Assembly: GCF_001949145.1 (NCBI RefSeq)
Contig: NW_019091688.1
Location: 140,678 to 163,038, forward strand
Direction: 5' to 3'
Source of the DNA: Acanthaster planci
Taxonomy: Eukaryota; Echinodermata; Asteroidea; Valvatida; Acanthasteridae
DNA length: 22,361 bases
A program made the position numbers and the translations under genes. The notes under the pieces are model-generated. The model made no database searches, was not told the DNA's origin, and was given only the letters and a program-made list of their open reading frames with translations. Positions within the stretch are counted from its first letter, which is position 1. Each line of letters opens with the position of its first letter. Shown piece by piece: positions 18,301-22,361 of this stretch.

Positions 18301-21300
18301 GGGCCGTACTGATGCCGTTTCCAAATGAGGCATCATCCTGCTGTTTACTTAGAATGCAGGACATTGTCTTGTTGAACTTCTGCTCAAAGCGAGACTTGAA
18401 GGATGTAGGCACGCTACCTCTGGCACAGGACAGAGCCATCACAGACATGGATGCAACATCAGCACCTGCAGAGGACAAACAAGTAATGCAAAAAAAGCTT
18501 ATGCAAGGATTTGTGCTTATAAACTAGCTTTTTTGACAAACCAAATTCTATTGAGCTTCATAAACTTTGGGTTAAAAGACTGCATCCACAGAAGTTGAGC
18601 ACAATATCAGGGGTGGAATATAGGCTGTCATAAAACACAGGGCAAATTTCAAAGAGCTGCTGATGAACTTAGAGTTATAATAAGCAAACCAATTATAAGC
18701 TTAGCAAGATCAGGTTACCAGCCAAAGAACCATGCAAAGTGCATTACTTGATGAGACTGGTTCTTTGACTGGCACTTTTGATTGGCACAGAAATATGAGT
18801 AATGTTTCCTGATCACATGGGCAATAGCAGATAAAAAATATTCCCTGCTTTGAATGAAGAAGCTAGTGTTTTTTAATTGTCAATGCGGCACTTGTTTTCA
18901 TTTTCTGGAGGGGGAAACTAAATCCTTTTAAAGGACCTAGATTTTCCTTATTAGAGAATGAACCTGTTTGACTTATAGGAAAATGGCAAGAAAGGAAAAA
19001 TCAGTGAAGTAAAAAGTCTGTTTCATTGAAATTGCACCTCGGCCATCAAATCTATAGCAGCCGTCTTCCCTTTGTCCATTGAGCAGCTCCCGAATGTGCT
19101 TCAGCTTAACGGCACCCTGACCACTCTGGCACAGCGCCAACACCCCGAGCGAATACTGGAAATGGTTGTTGAAGTCCTTGCGGGGAAAGCGTCGCATGTT
19201 GTGCTCCAGCACCTCCACCAGGTCGTTGCCATAGAAATCCTCTGTGTTGTGGCAAGTGGCCTCCAGGGCTAGCATGTAGAGAGCCAGGCGGCCCACTGAG
19301 ATTTTGGCCAGACGAGAGTGACGTTGGGAACCAGTGCCACAGCCACTGAGTCTGTTGGATCCCAGAAACAAAACAGGAAATTCAACAACCAGTCACAGTC
19401 AAATCCCACGGACAAGGGGCAGGTCACTTTCCACATTTGTGGAGGTTGTAAACCATTTGTATATTTTTGCACTGGGCAGTATCTAGAGTGAGGTTTGTAA
19501 ACATTCTTGATTATTCAGTATATTATATGGGGAAAGTCCTTTAACTCAACTCCCTAAGTACTGTAATAAGAGTAAAGGGCCCTTGAAATCTTCTGGGCTT
19601 TTCAGGATAGTTTAATTTTTACTTTTATGTTTTTGAAAAGGTATGACTTTTTCTGTGAAAAGCAACGAAAAAACTGAAAACTGAACAAAAGTGTTCACTG
19701 AGAATGCTGACTTCCAGCTATTGTGTGCATATCATAGGAAAGGTTAAGTCTCCAGACTCGGAGCCACCTTTTGAAAATGTCTGACTGGGACTGGAATGGT
19801 CGCTGGGACTGCTAAAGGGCACATTATGTGATATTCTGTGGGCAATTGGTAAAAATGTTAACTTGAAGCTAGAGACAACTACTGTGTCCAAATGACTTGC
19901 TTGTAGCTTGATACTACATATGGCTCTATGATAGCGGCTGCCTCTTGTACCCACAGAATCGGGGTGTAATGTCAAGATGCAGCCACATAAATCAGGTATG
20001 GCCATACTTTGCTGATCTGCTGAGCTCAGCCAATAACTCTATCTCCAGCTGTTTGATGGCCAGCTGCGTCTCCAGCGCCTTCTCCCGATACCAGCTTTCA
20101 TTGGCCAGCTGCATCGCCATGACGACGGAGGAGGTACTGATGCCACCGTTCCAGTCCCAGTCCACCTCCTGTTGCTGTAGCAACCACCTGGTCGCCCCAA
20201 TGAGGGCACAAGTGACATCATCATCCACACAGGAAGTGGGTGGTGGGCTGACCTCATCGTCTGTGGAAAACACAAGCCATTAAGTTTTACTGGTAAAATT
20301 CCAAGTGGGGCACATATTCAACAAATTAGATGGTTTGCACTAGAGAGGGTACTTGATTGGTTAGCAATATATATAGTATTTGACTAGCATGGTTAGCACT
20401 TGACTAAGTACCTGACCAATTAGATGGTTGCCACCTGTGATCTTATTGAGTGGACCAATTATATGGTTAGTACTTGGTGAGTATTCGACCAGTGAAAATG
20501 GTTGTCAATTTGAGTATTGAATTTTGACCAATTAGATGATAAGGACTTGACCAAGTATTTGACCACTTAGACGACTGACATCTAACTGAATATTTGACCA
20601 ATTTATATGACAAGCACTTTACAGAGTATGGTACCAGCTGTAGACTCATGTAACAGAAATGACTGTGTTTACATAATAGATTCTTGTACTTCAAACAGAT
20701 CGAATAATGGGGAAATGAGACTGCCTAAGAAAATCTGACTACTTTTGTGTGCACCCAGGCTTTCAATGTGTATTACCTTCAATTAATTTGACTGATAATT
20801 TTGCGATGTATTTTGACAACCGGCTTTACTTTTTTCAAACCTAAGTGAAATATTATCGGCACTTTAAATCTCAGTCTAAAGTTGTAACTACTTATTACTC
20901 AAAGTTAAACCTTTAATTGTAAATCCATTATCACTTCTAATTTACCTCACGGCCTCTATTTGATTGATTGAATAACTTTAATTTGATTTTTGTAAAATTG
21001 AAGGGACTACCTGAAAAAATCTCAACAATGTGTTTTAATAGTGGTATGTCTTTGTCAAGCATAAGACCTCATCACTTCGATGCAGTTCACAAAAGACATG
21101 TTTGAGTTCATGCCATGGATTATGATTGATCTGGGTACCAAACAAAGCTTTTGTTTGCTGAATGGTTATCAGTCTGTCCATGCATCACATAAATAGTTGT
21201 TGCCACGTAACCTTCGAGGTTACATAAACTATTTACTAGCAATGTTACACACATTTTTGCATACAATGGGTGGTGTCAGTGTGACATAGAATTTACATGT

Positions 21301-21845
21301 GTAGATCAAAGGATACATTCAAGACAATGGTGAATGGGCAACTTTGGAATATGGACAAAAATGATTTGCCTGTTTTTCCTAAAACCATTCCTGTTAAAAA
21401 GTTATTATTAATGAAGTGGGAAAGAATTTTAAAATACTCATATGCCACTAAAATTTCCCCACAGTGACCTATTCAGCCATCTGAAAACTATAAAATGTCC
21501 TAACCCTGGCTACACCTATTATGAAATTCCAAAGTTCTTGCAAGTCTTACACAAAGCAATAAAATCAACAAACATAATGGGCCTAGGCCTGGGCCCTATT
21601 TGTTATTTATAAATGGCATAAATAACCGTAAAGTTGAAGAGGAGCATGCCCAGGCCTACGTCCAAACTCTACTGAATCTTTTTCTGCAAGTGGACACGTA
21701 TTCCAGACTCACCAAGACCAGCCACGGGATTGTGTTCCTCTCCAGCATTAACTTCTCCTAAATCGTTAGCCCCTTCCCCCAAGTCGGCGTTGAAACCCGA
21801 GAGCAAAGCCAACCAAATAAAACACGGAGCAAGAAGACCCTCCAT
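15267..21845 (-). CDS. Gene 2 (8 exons, 484 aa): secreted cobalamin-binding protein, intrinsic factor/transcobalamin family
   Basis: Joined exons: 21845-21713, 20260-20008, 19351-19038, 18465-18290, 16914-16728, 16264-16060, 15811-15687, 15328-15267. All phases agree over 1455 nt. The family binds vitamin B12 outside the cell and carries it to uptake receptors. Seen here: a signal peptide (about residues 1-20); an alpha-barrel region (about 50-354) with family-like segments ALIGATRWLLQQQ, RLALYMLALEATC, FQYSLGVLALCQ, DVASMSVMALSC, DGHFGN and VQILPLLAN; a Pro/Glu/Thr linker (about 357-377); and a DUF4430-like beta domain (about 378-484) with VTVSVTAPAGSKLF, TSFNGV and RYWSIL. The mature protein has nine cysteines, at least four of them at places where the family has conserved Cys (162, 203, 247, 351). 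Length is slightly above the usual 400-430 because of the acidic N-terminal spacer and the linker. Which vertebrate paralogue it most resembles cannot be decided here. Confidence 0.92.
15687..15811 (-). CDS. Gene 2 exon 7: beta domain
   Basis: Acceptor TTTGGCTAG|ATTTGA, donor ACGACAG|GTGAGC, phase 2 in and phase 1 out. Residues 423-464: FGNFVTSFNGVANDD and HRYWSILIGPN, the family's ITS-x-NG and YW core motifs that contact cobalamin in known structures. Confidence 0.92.
16060..16264 (-). CDS. Gene 2 exon 6: linker and start of beta domain
   Basis: The acceptor is TTTTTTTTCAG|CAGCAGAC, a CAG triplet array that may allow in-frame alternative starts at 16261 and 16258. Donor TTTAG|GTAAGC, phase 1 in and phase 2 out. 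A Ser/Pro/Glu/Thr linker (to about residue 377) precedes ITIQIVLEN and VTVSVTAPAGSKLFKFLQVA, the first strands and helix of the DUF4430-like domain. Confidence 0.9.
16728..16914 (-). CDS. Gene 2 exon 5: end of alpha-barrel domain
   Basis: Acceptor ATGTGAACAG|GCCCTG, donor CCAGG|GTGAGT, phase 0 in and phase 1 out. Residues 293-354 include LETQHEDGHFGNLGATVQIL and SVKDIKMAC. The last Cys (351) corresponds to the family's conserved Cys after the last barrel helix. Confidence 0.92.
16915..18289 (-). other. Gene 2 intron 4
   Basis: 1.4 kb. A 173-codon minus-strand open frame (17101-17622) has no recognisable domain and no splice fit to the flanking exons, whose phases already join. It is probably a chance frame or repeat remnant. 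Confidence 0.55.
18290..18465 (-). CDS. Gene 2 exon 4: alpha-barrel core
   Basis: Acceptor GTCCTCTGCAG|GTGCTG, donor GCCAG|GTATGG, phase 1 in and phase 0 out. Residues 234-292: ADVASMSVMALSC, then a basic loop and TMSCILSKQQDDASFGNGIS, which matches the family segment ending in a Gly-x-x-x-G/FGN turn near the cobalamin pocket. Confidence 0.92.
19038..19351 (-). CDS. Gene 2 exon 3: alpha-barrel core
   Basis: Acceptor ATCCAACAG|ACTCAG, donor CCGAG|GTGCAA, phase 2 in and phase 1 out. Residues 130-233 contain KISVGRLALYMLALEATC and HFQYSLGVLALCQSG, strongly family-like segments. A polar run with the tripeptide RRF lies between the helices. Confidence 0.92.
20008..20260 (-). CDS. Gene 2 exon 2: first alpha-barrel helices
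   Basis: Acceptor GTTTTCCACAG|ACGATG, donor GCAAA|GTATGG, phase 1 in and phase 2 out. Residues 45-128 include ALIGATRWLLQQQ, WNGGISTSSVVMAMQLANES and KALETQLAIKQLEIELL, matching the N-terminal helix pair of cobalamin-binding proteins. Cys55 and Cys62 lie at the start. Confidence 0.9.
20261..21712 (-). other. Gene 2 intron 1
   Basis: 1.45 kb. It contains the degenerate minisatellite at 20317-20627. The remainder is AT-rich with no exon I can support. Confidence 0.6.
20317..20627. repeat. Degenerate ~32-42 bp minisatellite
   Basis: At least eight diverged, head-to-tail units of the form TTTGACCAATTAGATGG, then TTAGCACTTGAC and AAGT. Unit length drifts from about 31 to 42 bases. Each unit carries a CCAAT-like core (GACCAATTAGATGG), so the array is also a cluster of near-identical short motifs. 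Confidence 0.75.
21713..21845 (-). CDS. Gene 2 exon 1: signal peptide and acidic spacer
   Basis: Start in good context (A at -3, G at +4). MEGLLAPCFIWLALLSGFNA is a signal peptide with likely cleavage after Ala20. An acidic, Gly/Asn-rich spacer (residues 21-44) follows. The donor is CTTG|GTGAGT, phase 1, so the last base begins Asp45. Confidence 0.9.
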
Positions 21846-22060
21846 GGTTGGAAGAAGTGTCCATCAGTTGCACGACGCAGTAAGTTCACGCAAGAAAATG
21901 AACTTGTTGACCTTGCCCGCGCCGTTGCACCGTGTACACACGTACATGTACATGTACATGTAAACGGAACGCGTACAACTCGCAATTTGACATGATGTGC
22001 GTTGAAACGTGATGAACTTCCGCGTGCGTGCGTGATCCTTTGATGGCCGGCCGCTGAACC
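21846..22060. promoter_or_regulatory. Gene 2 upstream region, possible bidirectional promoter
   Basis: It is richer in CG than the introns (GCCCGCGCCG, CCGCGTGCGTGCGTG, GGCCGGCC). It contains a tandem array of the palindromic hexamer ACATGT at 21942-21962. A plus-strand ATG in good context follows at 22061, so the region may drive both directions. Confidence 0.35.
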
Positions 22061-22231
22061 ATGGAGGAAGGAACTGCAGTCGCTGTAAATTTGGGGTCAG
22101 AGATTGTTTGCGGGTCCGGGTCGTGCCATGAGCAACCGGACTTGGGAATTGCAGAAACTGTTGCATTTCGTCCCAATTTTTTACAGTTCTCATTCACAAA
22201 CGCCCTATGCTTCTTCTGTTTTTTTAAATAA
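22061..22231 (+). CDS. Possible divergent small ORF or first exon
   Basis: A 56-codon frame beginning MEEGTAVAVNLGSEIVCGSG, with A at -3 and G at +4, directly opposite gene 2 across a CG-rich stretch. It ends in a Phe/Cys-rich tail and TAA. The only in-frame donor of moderate quality is GCT|GTAAAT after codon 8. No domain is recognised, and it may be chance. Confidence 0.2.
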   Translation: MEEGTAVAVNLGSEIVCGSGSCHEQPDLGIAETVAFRPNFLQFSFTNALCFFCFFK

Positions 22232-22293
22232 ATAAATTATTTCTGTTGTAAATTTCTTTCCATTCAATCACTACATTACGCCCTTACGAAAAA

Positions 22294-22361
22294 ATCCTAT
22301 AGGATAGGGTCCTATAAGGTATGAAAAAGATTGTAAAAAACTCTATAGGATTCTTATAAGA
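22294..22361. repeat. CTATAGGAT repeat truncated by window end
   Basis: ATCCTATAGGAT (a perfect palindrome), CCTATAAGG and CTATAGGATTCTTATAAG follow each other within 68 bases. It looks like the edge of a palindromic or satellite-like repeat continuing outside the window. Confidence 0.5.

Noticed and set aside
20317-20627. CRISPR-like spacing of short repeats
   Set aside because: Units are diverged with irregular length and no constant repeat, in an animal intron, so this is a minisatellite.

Overview
The window looks like nuclear DNA of an invertebrate animal. Genes are broken into short exons separated by GT-AG introns (CT...AC on this strand), the non-coding DNA is AT-rich, and it holds MITE-like elements, palindromes and degenerate minisatellites. 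A cobalamin-binding secreted protein and repeat styles such as GGATCCACCCC termini and many AGGCCTA runs suggest a marine deuterostome, perhaps an echinoderm. That placement is inference. I see no operons, CRISPR array, rRNA or tRNA.

Two multi-exon genes lie head-to-tail on the minus strand. Gene 1 (start codon 12309, stop 1264) has 14 exons whose splice phases all agree, giving 1359 residues. It opens with MGC followed by a basic run, the pattern of an N-myristoylated and palmitoylated membrane anchor. A charged coiled-coil-like stretch follows, then a series of phase-0 exons, most carrying one short amphipathic helix of the type E-A-A-x-L-V-x-A-V-F-A-x-L. Exon 13 adds a tandem TQT/IQT pair, and one huge last exon encodes a Lys/Ser-rich, probably disordered tail with internal repeats. 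I do not recognise the gene by name. The architecture suggests a membrane-tethered multivalent scaffold, possibly for protein kinase A regulatory subunits, and this is the main candidate for something undescribed.

Gene 2 (start codon 21845, stop 15267) has 8 exons with consistent phases and encodes 484 residues. It is a secreted cobalamin-binding protein of the intrinsic factor/transcobalamin family: signal peptide, alpha/alpha-barrel domain, Pro/Glu/Thr linker and a C-terminal DUF4430-type beta domain.

Layout: 1-1081 is the 3' flank of gene 1 with an interrupted inverted repeat and a possible partial exon at the left edge; 1264-12309 is gene 1, whose introns hold two MITE-like elements; about 12310-13490 is promoter and intergenic DNA with two palindromes; about 13490-15266 is probable 3' UTR or flank of gene 2; 15267-21845 is gene 2; 21846-22361 is an upstream region that may serve a divergent transcript, ending in a truncated repeat. 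The two genes show no functional link beyond adjacency.
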